Source of the DNA: Nostoc sp. 'Peltigera membranacea cyanobiont' 210A
GTDB taxonomy: Bacteria; Cyanobacteriota; Cyanobacteriia; Cyanobacteriales; Nostocaceae
NCBI RefSeq assembly: GCF_002246015.1
Contig: NZ_NOLJ01000001.1
Span: forward strand, 496,293-560,292
Direction of reading: 5' to 3'
Length of the DNA: 64,000 bases
A program made the position numbers and the translations under genes. The stretch's first letter is position 1. Each line of letters opens with the position of its first letter. The notes under the pieces were generated by a model. That model was given only the letters and a program-made list of their open reading frames with translations. It searched no databases and was not told the origin of the DNA. This document shows, piece by piece, positions 35,980-44,775 of this stretch.

Positions 35980-37077
35980 TCACGCCAATGCTGAAGCTTG
36001 GGGTTTGGCAAAAATCATTCTTCCTGCTGTAGTTTGTAAAGCACTGGTAACTACTACTCGCAGTTCACCACCCACATAACTGCTACCTTCTTCAACGACT
36101 ACCATTGTGCCGTCATCTAAGTAGCCAATACCTTGACTGGGTTCTTTGCCTTCCTTGAGGATTTTTAAATCCAGGTTGTCACCTGGTAAATAACTGGGAC
36201 GGACGGCATTCACTAAATCATTCACATTCAAAACAGGTACTTTCTGAACACTGGCAACTTTAGACAAGTTGTAATCGTTGGTTAGCAGTGTACCGCTAAT
36301 TTCTTGGGCGAAGCGCACTAACTTGGCATCCACTGTGGGAATATCTTCGTAGTCAACTGCATTAATTAGGATGCGATCGGGATAATCTTCCTTAATACGG
36401 TTGAGAATTTCTAGTCCTCTCCTTCCCCGCACCCGCTTTTGGTCTTTGCTAGCATCCGCTACTTGTTGAAGTTCTTGCAAGACAAACTGCGGTACAAGAA
36501 TTTGCCCTTCTAAAAATCCTGTTTCTAGTAAGGCTTCAATACGACCATCAATAATACAGCTAGTATCTAGAACTTTGGTATTGGCTGGTTTTAATGTTCC
36601 TTCCACTACCATCGATTCAACGGTGTTGGGATTAATGAACCGCAATAAGCCTCGCCCGTGGGTGTCTGCCAAATTCATGCCAGTAACGGAGAGGATGATA
36701 CTACCAACAACTGCCACCAATGGCTTAATAAATCCAAAATCCGCCGGGATAGGGAGCAAAAATAGTGGGGCTAACATCAAGTTGGCTAGTAATAGCCCAA
36801 TCACTAAGCCGATCGCACGAGTTAAAATCACTTCTAGAGGCATTTCTTTGACTTGTGATTCTAGGCGACGATATGTCGTCTGGAAACTCAGCCCGATCGC
36901 ACCACCAATAATAGCGGCAAAGACGGCAACAACTAAACGTAGAGCTTCTAGATTCGTTACCTGATCTAGCGTGCTATTGGGTAGTAGTTCAATGCTGTAG
37001 AACCCTATTCCCGACGCTGCTAGGATAAATGAGAAAATAATAATGGCGTCAAGCATGGTTGTCTTGTTTTCCTGCAA
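35980..37077 (-). CDS. PIN/TRAM-domain membrane protein (YacL-like)
   Basis: 365 residues. Four hydrophobic helices cover 8-140. A PIN ribonuclease domain starts at LDTSCIIDGRIEALLETGF with further acidic residues in RRGLEILN and LLTNDYNL. A TRAM RNA-binding domain forms the C-terminus (GYLDDGTMVVVEEGS). Matches the YacL/PIN-TRAM family thought to act in RNA processing at the membrane. The start may be the Met at codon 8 (MLDAIII). Confidence 0.9.
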   Translation of the reverse strand: MQENKTTMLDAIIIFSFILAASGIGFYSIELLPNSTLDQVTNLEALRLVVAVFAAIIGGAIGLSFQTTYRRLESQVKEMPLEVILTRAIGLVIGLLLANLMLAPLFLLPIPADFGFIKPLVAVVGSIILSVTGMNLADTHGRGLLRFINPNTVESMVVEGTLKPANTKVLDTSCIIDGRIEALLETGFLEGQILVPQFVLQELQQVADASKDQKRVRGRRGLEILNRIKEDYPDRILINAVDYEDIPTVDAKLVRFAQEISGTLLTNDYNLSKVASVQKVPVLNVNDLVNAVRPSYLPGDNLDLKILKEGKEPSQGIGYLDDGTMVVVEEGSSYVGGELRVVVTSALQTTAGRMIFAKPQASALA

Positions 37078-37307
37078 CTGTGTTCACCGATAAAGTTAAG
37101 TATTTTTTATTTCATCGGTAAGATAAACTAATCAATATTGACTTACACTAAGGGTTTAGGCTGACAATATCTGCAATTATTATAACTAAAGGCTTTTATC
37201 TTAATATTTTTCATTGTTTTGTTGTAAAAAGACAAAAACTTGTAAATAAACTACTTATTTTCATTGTCTCTAATTCGCAGTTGGATTAACTTAAAACTTT
37301 TCTCAAA

Positions 37308-38489
37308 ATGAGTAAAAAATTTAGTATTTCTGGAATTGCGAGTTCTGCTTATGTGCATATTCCCTTTTGCAGACGGCGGTGTTTTTATTGTGATTTCCCG
37401 GTGTCTGTTGTAGGTGATCGCTTGCGGGGCGAAACATCTGGTACTATCTCCCAATATGTTGAGGTGCTATGTCAAGAAATTGCCATGACACCAGCATTTG
37501 GTCAACCTCTGAAGACAATTTTCTTCGGTGGTGGTACTCCTTCGCTGCTCTCAATAGAGCAGCTACAACGGATACTGACAGAGCTACAGAAGCATTTTGG
37601 GATTGCGTCTGGGGCAGAGATTTCTATGGAAATTGACCCAGGCACCTTTGATTTAGCCCACATAGTAGGCTATCGCAGTGCAGGCGTGAACCGGGTAAGT
37701 TTGGGTGTACAAGCCTTTCAAGAAGAATTATTGCAAAGGGCGGGGCGATCGCACTCAGTTGAAGATATTTTTGCAGCTGTGGAACTAATCCACCAAGTCG
37801 AGATTCCCGTATTTAGCTTAGACTTAATTTCTGGATTGCCGCATCAGTCTTTGGATCAATGGCAAGATTCTCTCTTAAAAGCCGTAGCGATCGCACCCAC
37901 TCACATTTCCATTTACGATCTCACCATCGAACCAGGTACAGCCTTTGGTCGTTACTACAAACCTGGCGATACTCCTTTACCCACGGATGAAGCCACAGTC
38001 AAAATGTACCAGATGGGGCAGCAGGTTTTAACTAGTGCTGGTTATGAGCATTATGAAATTTCTAATTATGCTCAACCCGATCATCAGTGTCGGCATAATC
38101 GCGTGTATTGGGAAAACCGCCCTTATTATGGCTTTGGTATGGGTGCGGCGAGTTATGTTCAGGGGAAACGATTCACCCGTCCGCGTAAAACTAAGGAGTA
38201 TTACCAGTGGGTACAAGCTGGCGGTGTAATTGATTGTGATGTAACTCCCCCAAAGGAAGTATTGTTAGAAACGTTAATGTTGGGGTTGCGTCTGGCAGAG
38301 GGTTTGAGTTTGGCGGCGTTGACGGCAGCTTATGGCGAAGCGAAGGTGGAGGAAATTTGCAGGTATTTGCAATTGTATTTTGAGAAAGGTTGGGTGGAAG
38401 TTACAAGGGGAAGGTTGCGTTTGATTGATCCCCAAGGGTTTTTATTTTCTAATGTGGTGTTGGCGGAATTGTTTGAGAAGTTGGGATGA
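37308..38489 (+). CDS. hemW: Radical SAM heme chaperone HemW
   Basis: 393 residues. The radical SAM cluster motif CxxxCxxC is at Cys21, Cys25, Cys28 (HIPFCRRRCFYCDFP), with an extra Cys-free spacing typical of HemW rather than HemN. It also has FFGGGTPSLL, SLGVQAF, DLISGLPHQS, and a C-terminal winged domain. HemW hands heme to haem proteins and is often misnamed a coproporphyrinogen oxidase. The stop overlaps the start of a repeat element that precedes galU. Confidence 0.93.
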   Translation: MSKKFSISGIASSAYVHIPFCRRRCFYCDFPVSVVGDRLRGETSGTISQYVEVLCQEIAMTPAFGQPLKTIFFGGGTPSLLSIEQLQRILTELQKHFGIASGAEISMEIDPGTFDLAHIVGYRSAGVNRVSLGVQAFQEELLQRAGRSHSVEDIFAAVELIHQVEIPVFSLDLISGLPHQSLDQWQDSLLKAVAIAPTHISIYDLTIEPGTAFGRYYKPGDTPLPTDEATVKMYQMGQQVLTSAGYEHYEISNYAQPDHQCRHNRVYWENRPYYGFGMGAASYVQGKRFTRPRKTKEYYQWVQAGGVIDCDVTPPKEVLLETLMLGLRLAEGLSLAALTAAYGEAKVEEICRYLQLYFEKGWVEVTRGRLRLIDPQGFLFSNVVLAELFEKLG

Positions 38490-38531
38490 CGAACCGCAGA
38501 GGCGCAGAGGGCACAGAGAGAGGAGGGGAGG
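38490..38531. repeat. GAACCGCAGAGGCGCAGAGG element feeding the galU ribosome binding site
   Basis: Copy of a dispersed purine-rich repeat (also 13585-13626 and 15958-15990 inverted, 44692-44722 direct). It fills the whole gap between hemW and galU and its end supplies GGAGGGGAGGAGAGG just upstream of the galU ATG. A longer reading frame from 38486 would translate this repeat and is not adopted. Confidence 0.8.
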
Positions 38532-38539
38532 AGAGGTTT

Positions 38540-39427
38540 ATGCAGAAAAATAAAGTTAGAAAAGCTGTGATTCCGGTAGCTGGTTTCGGGACTCGTTTGT
38601 TTCCAGCTACTAAAGTTGTCAAAAAAGAACTTTTCCCGATTATCGATCGAGATGGTAGGGCAAAACCTGTGATTCTCGCAATTATTGAAGAGGCAATTAG
38701 TGCTGGAATTACAGAAGTAGGAATTGTGGTGCAGCCAGATGACAAAGAAATATTTGCAGATTTCTTGAAAAACCCACCTAAAAAAGAACTTTTCGATAAA
38801 CTTTCACCGCAAAATCAAGAATATAGCCGGTATCTCGAAAATTTAGGAAGTAGAATTACCATTTTGTTACAAGAGGAACAATTAGGCTATGGTCATGCGG
38901 TATTTTGTGCCAAGGATTGGGTACAAAATGAGCCATTTTTGCTCATGTTGGGCGACCACATTTATGCATCTGATATTGAAAAATCTTGTACGCGTCAAGT
39001 TTTAGATATTTACGAACAAGTTAATCAAAACGTTATTGGCTTAACGACAATGCCAGCAGAAATTATTCATCAAGCTGGGTGTGTAACAGGAGTTTGGCAA
39101 GAGTTAAACTCGATTTTGTCAGTTACCCAACTGTCTGAGAAACCAACTATAGAGTATGCACAACAGCATTTACGTATAGAGGGAATGTCAGAAAATAATT
39201 TTTTATGTATATTTGGCTTATATTTACTAACACCGAAAATTTTTGACTTTCTCGCAGAACATATCAACCAAAATTTCCGAGAACGAGGTGAATTTCAGTT
39301 AACATCTTGTCTGGAAAAATTGCGTCAGGAAGAGGGAATGACAGGATATGTTGTTAAAGGCAAGTGTTTTGATACAGGTTTGCCAGATGCTTATCGTCAG
39401 ACAATGATTGATTTTAGAAAAATATAG
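38540..39427 (+). CDS. galU: UTP-glucose-1-phosphate uridylyltransferase
   Basis: 295 residues from the ATG at 38540. It makes UDP-glucose for glycolipids, polysaccharide and sucrose. Nucleotide loop VIPVAGFGTRLFPATKVVKKE at the N-terminus, then VVQPDD, LGYGHAVFCAKDW, LMLGDHIY, and LTSCLEKLRQEEGMTGYVVKGKCFDTG. The start was chosen because the known family begins just before AVIPVAGFGTR and a GGAGG run lies 9-15 nt upstream. Probably read through from hemW. Confidence 0.93.
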   Translation: MQKNKVRKAVIPVAGFGTRLFPATKVVKKELFPIIDRDGRAKPVILAIIEEAISAGITEVGIVVQPDDKEIFADFLKNPPKKELFDKLSPQNQEYSRYLENLGSRITILLQEEQLGYGHAVFCAKDWVQNEPFLLMLGDHIYASDIEKSCTRQVLDIYEQVNQNVIGLTTMPAEIIHQAGCVTGVWQELNSILSVTQLSEKPTIEYAQQHLRIEGMSENNFLCIFGLYLLTPKIFDFLAEHINQNFRERGEFQLTSCLEKLRQEEGMTGYVVKGKCFDTGLPDAYRQTMIDFRKI

Positions 39428-39628
39428 ATTAATCTCGGTTCAATTCATTTGTCTGGGAGGATCTCACTTTTTAAGATGGTTCAAATAGATAGTAGTCTAT
39501 TGAGGTAAGCAGAGGCATCTTGAAACTATACTGTTTAATTTGCTCCTGGTGATAGCCTCCTTTTTTTGTTAAAGCAGTTTTCAGGTAAATGAGTTACAAA
39601 ATGCAGGACTCTAAATCAGACACAAACC

Positions 39629-41026
39629 TTAAAAAACTACCTCAAAACTAGCGGTAGTTAGAGCAGGAAAAGAGGTAGTATCCAATTGTGCAAATTTACC
39701 CCCGGAATTAATCTCAGCAAAATCATCTGCCGAACTATTAGGGTTATAAAAGAGACTACCATTTGCGCTATTATAAACGATCGCTGCACTACTACTTGCA
39801 GCTAAAGTATCGTTCGTCACTGTGGCAAAGTCTGCGGAATTTAATTGAGTCGGGAAGACTGAGTTCCTTAGAGCAGTAAAGGTAGATTTAGACAGTTGGA
39901 TCTTGTCTTTCCCAGGAGTGAAGTCACTAATAGTATCAACTCCGAGTTCCCTAATATTAAACTTTGATCCTGTTGCAAATGCAAACTTATCTGAGCCAGC
40001 GCCTCCTTCTAGTAAGTCGTCCCCACTATCTCCCTGTAGGTAATCGTTGCCTTTGTTCCCGATCAGAATATCTTTTCCACTACTGCCAAAAAGAATATCA
40101 TTACCGTTGTTCCCCAGAAGGTTGTCGTCATCACTACCCCCATCTATTTTGTCTGCACCAGCTCCACCAACAAGGATGTCAGAACCTGCCCCTCCATCAA
40201 TGTAATGATTACCAATAACACCAAAAAGCGAAATACTGTCATCACCATCCCCAGCAAAAATAACCTTATTGCCAGCCGAAAAATCCTCCCAACTAAAGGT
40301 ATCGTCTCCCTTGGTTGTAGCGACATCAGTACTGATTACATTTCTGGTTTGAGCAACTGCCTCTTTTATGACATCAGCAAGATTCTCACTTTTAGAACCA
40401 AGAGTCAGTACACCACCTCGACCAAGCTGGGTAACTAGTGTCTCGTAATCGGTTGCAACATTACTCGTAGTTAGAAAAATTGGAATAATGTTATTTGCTT
40501 CTAGCGCAGTTTTTACTTGTCCGATCTCTGGATAATCTTCATAAGCATCAGCTATCCCATCTCCATTATTGGCAATAGTATCACTTGGAATAGCTGCTGC
40601 GCGATCGCCGGCAACGTGATAAATATTATCGGTGGCTACTATAACAACACGAAATGAACCTACTCTGTAACCAAGACTGCCACCGCTATCTAAAGCTGCG
40701 AACAAGAGTGCATCTAATTGTGATTCTGACCCATCATTGCCACCAAAAGCTTGAAAGTCAAAGATTTTGTCTTTAACTGTTGTGACATTATTTGTCAAAG
40801 CGACTTCTGCTTGATATACATAGTCAGCGTAACCCCCAAAAGGCAGTATTGGCTTATCCTTGAAAGAGGCAATACCAAATTTCAGGTCATCACCAAATAT
40901 CTTTGCTAACTTCGGGTTGGTTAAGCGATTTACCGTCGCAGGAAGTACGGTTTTAAGCTGGATTAAATTCTCATCAGATGACGATGTTAAGTCTTGTAGC
41001 AGAACAAGATCAGATACTAAAGTCAT
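39629..41026 (-). CDS. Integrin-beta-like VWA domain with RTX repeats
   Basis: 465 residues. Residues ~1-235 resemble the integrin beta I-like (VWA) domain with a metal site D12-x-T14-x-S16 (LQDLTSSSDENL), FGIASFKDKP, and VIVATDN. Residues ~258-350 are seven or more RTX nonapeptides (GGAGSDILVGGAGADKIDGG), which bind calcium. The C-terminal ~110 residues resemble type I secretion targeting regions. No N-terminal signal peptide, as expected for type I secretion. No transporter genes nearby. Likely a secreted or surface adhesin-like protein; adhesion is inferred. Confidence 0.85.
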   Translation of the reverse strand: MTLVSDLVLLQDLTSSSDENLIQLKTVLPATVNRLTNPKLAKIFGDDLKFGIASFKDKPILPFGGYADYVYQAEVALTNNVTTVKDKIFDFQAFGGNDGSESQLDALLFAALDSGGSLGYRVGSFRVVIVATDNIYHVAGDRAAAIPSDTIANNGDGIADAYEDYPEIGQVKTALEANNIIPIFLTTSNVATDYETLVTQLGRGGVLTLGSKSENLADVIKEAVAQTRNVISTDVATTKGDDTFSWEDFSAGNKVIFAGDGDDSISLFGVIGNHYIDGGAGSDILVGGAGADKIDGGSDDDNLLGNNGNDILFGSSGKDILIGNKGNDYLQGDSGDDLLEGGAGSDKFAFATGSKFNIRELGVDTISDFTPGKDKIQLSKSTFTALRNSVFPTQLNSADFATVTNDTLAASSSAAIVYNSANGSLFYNPNSSADDFAEINSGGKFAQLDTTSFPALTTASFEVVF

Positions 41027-41301
41027 AGTTTTTCTCTCTGACTATTTTTATTAATGGGTTGTATTGGAAAGTGGCTGAATGCTATTTCAGCTTGATATTA
41101 CCAAGGTTAATTGATTTAAGATAGTACTTAAACTGAAGAAAATATAATCTCTTTCAAAAAATATTTACTGTGTCCTGACTCCTGCCTCTACCCTAATTAA
41201 GGTTATAGTTGCAGACTTAACGAGAGAGAATGTCACCAGATATAAGTTAAGCTAAAGTGCGTCAATGGGTGAGCAGTGAAGATAATGCTTTGGATTAGAG
41301 G

Positions 41302-42426
41302 ATGAATCAGTATTTTGCAACGGTTGCTCGCGGATTAGAAACCCTCGCGGCTCAGGAGTTAGAGCAACTGGGTGCCCATTCCGTAGAGCCGGGCTTTTGC
41401 GGTGTAGCCTTTGAGGGCGATCGCACTTTACTTTATCGCGTCAACCTCTGGGCTAGGCTGCCGTTCCGAATCTTGGTGAATATCAATGAGTTTCCATGCC
41501 TTGATGCTAAGGATCTCTATCGCGGTATCCAGACTATCGATTGGGTAAACTATTTAACGCCAGACATGACCCTGGCGGTGAATGTCACGGGCAAAAACCA
41601 GCACCTCAACCACAGCCACTTCACATCTCTTCAGGTCAAAAATGCGATCGTCGATCAGCAGCAAGAAAATCTGGGCGAGCGTTCAAATGTAGAGCTTCAT
41701 GAACCAGATGTGCGGGTTAATGTTCATATTGAACGCGACTTTTGTACCGTTAAACTCGACAGTTCTGGAAATAGTCTGCACCGCCGAGGCTACCGCCCTG
41801 CGGTTGGAGTAGCCCCTCTCAAGGAATCTCTAGCTGCTGCCCTGATTCAACTTTCGGGTTGGCAACCCAACCAGATGTTCTACGATCCTCTGTGTGGATC
41901 TGGCACTTTACCTCTGGAAGCTAGCTTAAAGGCACTGAACATCGCACCAGGGCTGTTTCGTGAATCCTTTGGATTTGAAAATTGGCTCGATTTTGATCTG
42001 CCCCTTTTAGAAAAACTGCTCCAAGAAGCTAAGGACAGTCAACTTGATAGCCTGACTGCACCTATTTGGGGAAGCGATCGCGATGAAAATATAATTGAGC
42101 AAGCGATTAACAATGCTCAAAACTGCGGCGTTGATAATCATGTATGGTTTTCTCAAATGGAGCTTGCTGATGTTGTTGCCCCCGCAGACAGTGGGGTTTT
42201 ATTCTGCAATCCACCCTATGGCGAACGCCTGGGGCGAGATAGCGATCTAGGGGCGTTCTATAAACTTTTGGGCGATGTGCTGAAACAACGCTTCAAAGGC
42301 TGGACTGCGTTTGTACTCAGTGGCAACAAGGAACTGTCTCAATCGATTGGACTAAAATCATCCCGGCGGATTGCGGTGTATAACGGAGCGCTGCCTTGTC
42401 AGTTAATGAAATATGAGTTGTATTAA
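41302..42426 (+). CDS. THUMP-domain class I SAM-dependent RNA methyltransferase
   Basis: 374 residues. The N-terminal THUMP-type RNA-binding region (ARGLETLAAQELEQLGA ... NHSHFTSLQVKNAIVDQ) is followed by a Rossmann methyltransferase with FYDPLCGSGTLPLEA and the base-flipping motif NPPYGERLG. This layout equals the first half of RlmL or the YpsC group that methylate guanine N2 in 23S rRNA. Exact site unknown. A palindrome follows the stop at 42433. Confidence 0.92.
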   Translation: MNQYFATVARGLETLAAQELEQLGAHSVEPGFCGVAFEGDRTLLYRVNLWARLPFRILVNINEFPCLDAKDLYRGIQTIDWVNYLTPDMTLAVNVTGKNQHLNHSHFTSLQVKNAIVDQQQENLGERSNVELHEPDVRVNVHIERDFCTVKLDSSGNSLHRRGYRPAVGVAPLKESLAAALIQLSGWQPNQMFYDPLCGSGTLPLEASLKALNIAPGLFRESFGFENWLDFDLPLLEKLLQEAKDSQLDSLTAPIWGSDRDENIIEQAINNAQNCGVDNHVWFSQMELADVVAPADSGVLFCNPPYGERLGRDSDLGAFYKLLGDVLKQRFKGWTAFVLSGNKELSQSIGLKSSRRIAVYNGALPCQLMKYELY

Positions 42427-42432
42427 GACAAA

Positions 42433-42450
42433 GACGCGATGAATCGCGTC
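42433..42450. repeat. Palindrome GACGCGATGAATCGCGTC
   Basis: Loop-inverted copy of the element found twice at 3044-3102, 6 bp after the methyltransferase stop. It may serve as a terminator hairpin although only TT follows. Confidence 0.7.
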
Positions 42451-42619
42451 TTACCTGTGATATTTTTAATACTCTTTAACAAATTTAAATTTAGCCACAA
42501 AAAGCTTGAAACCACGTTTTAGTCTGTATTCCGGCAGTTATGATGACAACGTTAAAAAAAAGTGGCAGTATAATCCGTGACTGACAACCTGCAATTTATT
42601 TATAGCTAAGGGGCCATTT

Positions 42620-42886
42620 ATGTCAGATCAATTTACGTTTACCGTTACCAATGATACCGAACAAGCAATTACAGAGTTGTGGGTATCTGTCGATGATGAA
42701 GAGTGGGCTTCATTTACCTTGAGCGATTCAGGGATTCCATCGGGTGAAACAGTAACAATTGCTTGGGCTGAATATACGAATGGTTCGCCCTGTGAATGGT
42801 ACATCTCTGCTGTATTTGAAGATGAATCAGAAACTGAGTCAGCCCTATTTAACTTCTGTAAAGAACCAGCTTTAACAATCGGATAA
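42620..42886 (+). CDS. Small acidic hypothetical protein, 88 aa
   Basis: Residues form a compact beta-rich acidic domain (TFTVTNDTEQAITELWVS, GETVTIAWAEYT, CEWYISAVFEDESE). It has two Cys, no signal peptide and no known family. The ATG lies 9 nt after AAGGGG, so translation is likely. Possible terminator at 42974. Confidence 0.75.
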   Translation: MSDQFTFTVTNDTEQAITELWVSVDDEEWASFTLSDSGIPSGETVTIAWAEYTNGSPCEWYISAVFEDESETESALFNFCKEPALTIG

Positions 42887-42973
42887 ATTCTGCACTGCGA
42901 TCGCCACCGGAAAGGGCGTGTACGCCATCGCGCTTGACGCATGATTGCATATCGATTTCAGCCATAAAAACCA

Positions 42974-43006
42974 AAGCCCTGCCTCGAAAGCATCTAGGTG
43001 GGGCTT
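42974..43006 (+). terminator. Candidate terminator hairpin
   Basis: AAGCCCTGCCT and AGGTGGGGCTT pair with two imperfect positions; the T run is weak. Position 87 bp after the small gene fits termination, but it is not certain. Confidence 0.4.
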
Positions 43007-43114
43007 GATATTAGAATTGATATTGGCAATACCAGATAATGATTTTTGAATAAAACTCAGTACATATAAAGCACAGCCTCACATAAAATTGGTATGAGTC
43101 ATCAGTACGTTTGC

Positions 43115-44464
43115 CTACAAGATTATCCCGTTATATTGAAAGGCATTATCCCAAACATAATCAATCACTGCTTTAGCATCATCCAAGGGGAGAACTTGAC
43201 ATGCTCCCTGGTGATTATATGTTAGTAAAGCTATTTCTGATATATTGTCTGTTGTTTCGCTATTTGGAATTACTTGGCCACGAATAGCTTCTAGATTGCT
43301 CAGAGGCCCTTGAATATCAAAGTTAATCTTTGTACCTAGTTTATTCTCCATCCAAGTTTCAATGCGAGAATCTAATTGTTCAGGGCTTAAGGGTGTAGGA
43401 CTGGTAAGTAAGTGATAGTATGCCAGAATAATTTCCTTACATTCTTCTTCTTCTGCCAATTCAATAAACACTTGAAATACACTGGTATTGTTAGCTAAAT
43501 TCTGGAAAAATAATGTATCTGTAACTTTTTTTTGAAATTTAATTTTTTTATTTTTGTAATTAGTGTATTGCTTAAAGGCAAATCCACCCAAAGAGAGCGC
43601 TAATGATAAAGTTGCCACCAAAACTGGCATAAAATTTCTAACTTGAGACAACTCTACATTTAATGATTCAATTAGAAATGACACATTTAGGACTAACATA
43701 ATTGCAGCAACCAGCAATAATAAATTCGGCAAAGTCCTTAATACCAAAGGAATTGCCGCTCCAATAGCAGGGATTCCAAATAGTAAACGATCTTTCCAGG
43801 TCATACTCGTTTCCACGTTGGGAAAGAGTAAGTCAATATCTAGTTTAGGAATATTTTTGTAGCAGTAAACATACATTTTACCGGGAATGAATTTTAAATC
43901 TTGGATATTCACCTTCTTTGCACGAAAGTAAGCTGCTTCTTTGAACTTGACTAATAAAACAATTCGTTCCAAGATATCAATAGTATTTTCTTCTTGCCAA
44001 AAGAAGAACTTTTTTACTAAGATTTTTTTGTAACTATCACCCCGGTAGTAACAAAGAAAGCGGTCAAAATCCTCAAAATCTACTTGAGTTTTCAAATCAA
44101 TTAGAGATTGGGTTGTCACTGATCGTTTGACAATCGATTCAGGCAAAAGAATATAATTTGCTCTTTCGACAATATGTTGAAAGGCATCAATTACTTGGCG
44201 CTCCATTTCATCATATTGCTCGAATGTTGGTGGAGTTATTGGTTGAACATCTTCATTAGGGTTAAAGGGTACATAGTTATCTTTGATAATTTCTAAGGTT
44301 TGGTGGAAGCGAAAGTGATAGTAGGCAGCAAGGATTTGGCAAAAATCTTGAAATTTCTTGGCATCATCCCAATTTAGCTGACCGTCTTGCAGGCAAAGTT
44401 TGATAATATCGCTGCGAGTATAAGGAATGAATGCTTCTCGATTTTTGTCAACAACCATGTTCAA
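43115..44464 (-). CDS. DUF3754-family membrane protein
   Basis: 449 residues. A cytosolic N-terminal half (FIPYTRSDIIKLCL ... PGKMYVYCYKNIPKLDIDLL) contains the conserved DUF3754 block (YVYCYKNIPKLDIDLLFPN). Two hydrophobic segments follow around 235-290, then a C-terminal ~140 residues with a basic stretch (NYKNKKIKFQKK). The family is related to eukaryotic TMEM143; its function is unknown. Confidence 0.85.
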   Translation of the reverse strand: MNMVVDKNREAFIPYTRSDIIKLCLQDGQLNWDDAKKFQDFCQILAAYYHFRFHQTLEIIKDNYVPFNPNEDVQPITPPTFEQYDEMERQVIDAFQHIVERANYILLPESIVKRSVTTQSLIDLKTQVDFEDFDRFLCYYRGDSYKKILVKKFFFWQEENTIDILERIVLLVKFKEAAYFRAKKVNIQDLKFIPGKMYVYCYKNIPKLDIDLLFPNVETSMTWKDRLLFGIPAIGAAIPLVLRTLPNLLLLVAAIMLVLNVSFLIESLNVELSQVRNFMPVLVATLSLALSLGGFAFKQYTNYKNKKIKFQKKVTDTLFFQNLANNTSVFQVFIELAEEEECKEIILAYYHLLTSPTPLSPEQLDSRIETWMENKLGTKINFDIQGPLSNLEAIRGQVIPNSETTDNISEIALLTYNHQGACQVLPLDDAKAVIDYVWDNAFQYNGIIL

Positions 44465-44775
44465 AGATTAATCGGAATCTAACTAATGGGTTTGCCAAGC
44501 TCCACGAAAATGGCGAGTATCAGACATTATGTTTTTATTGATAACTAAATTTTAGTATCTTGCGTGGTAAGTCTGACAATTTTTCCTGAGCAGAGAGGGG
44601 GAAATAAGTTCGTAGTAAGGACTTTAGTCCTGGATTTTTAAGCACGTTTTGTGCTTAGGGACTTCCAAGAAATAAATTATCAAACGAACCACAGAGACAC
44701 AGAGAACACAGAGGAATAAGGAGGAGAGAGTTTTTTGCCAGTTTGTTGAGTATTTTTTTATTTGGAAGTCCCTTA
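44465..44775. repeat. Intergenic repeats
   Basis: Contains GGACTTTAGTCC (44619-44630, also at 15863), a short hairpin AAGCACGTTTTGTGCTT, and the CGAACCACAGAGACACAGAG element at 44690-44722. No ORF. Confidence 0.65.

Noticed and set aside
38486..38539. N-terminal extension of galU
   Set aside because: Encodes a translated repeat element; the ATG at 38540 has the better ribosome binding site and family-like N-terminus.
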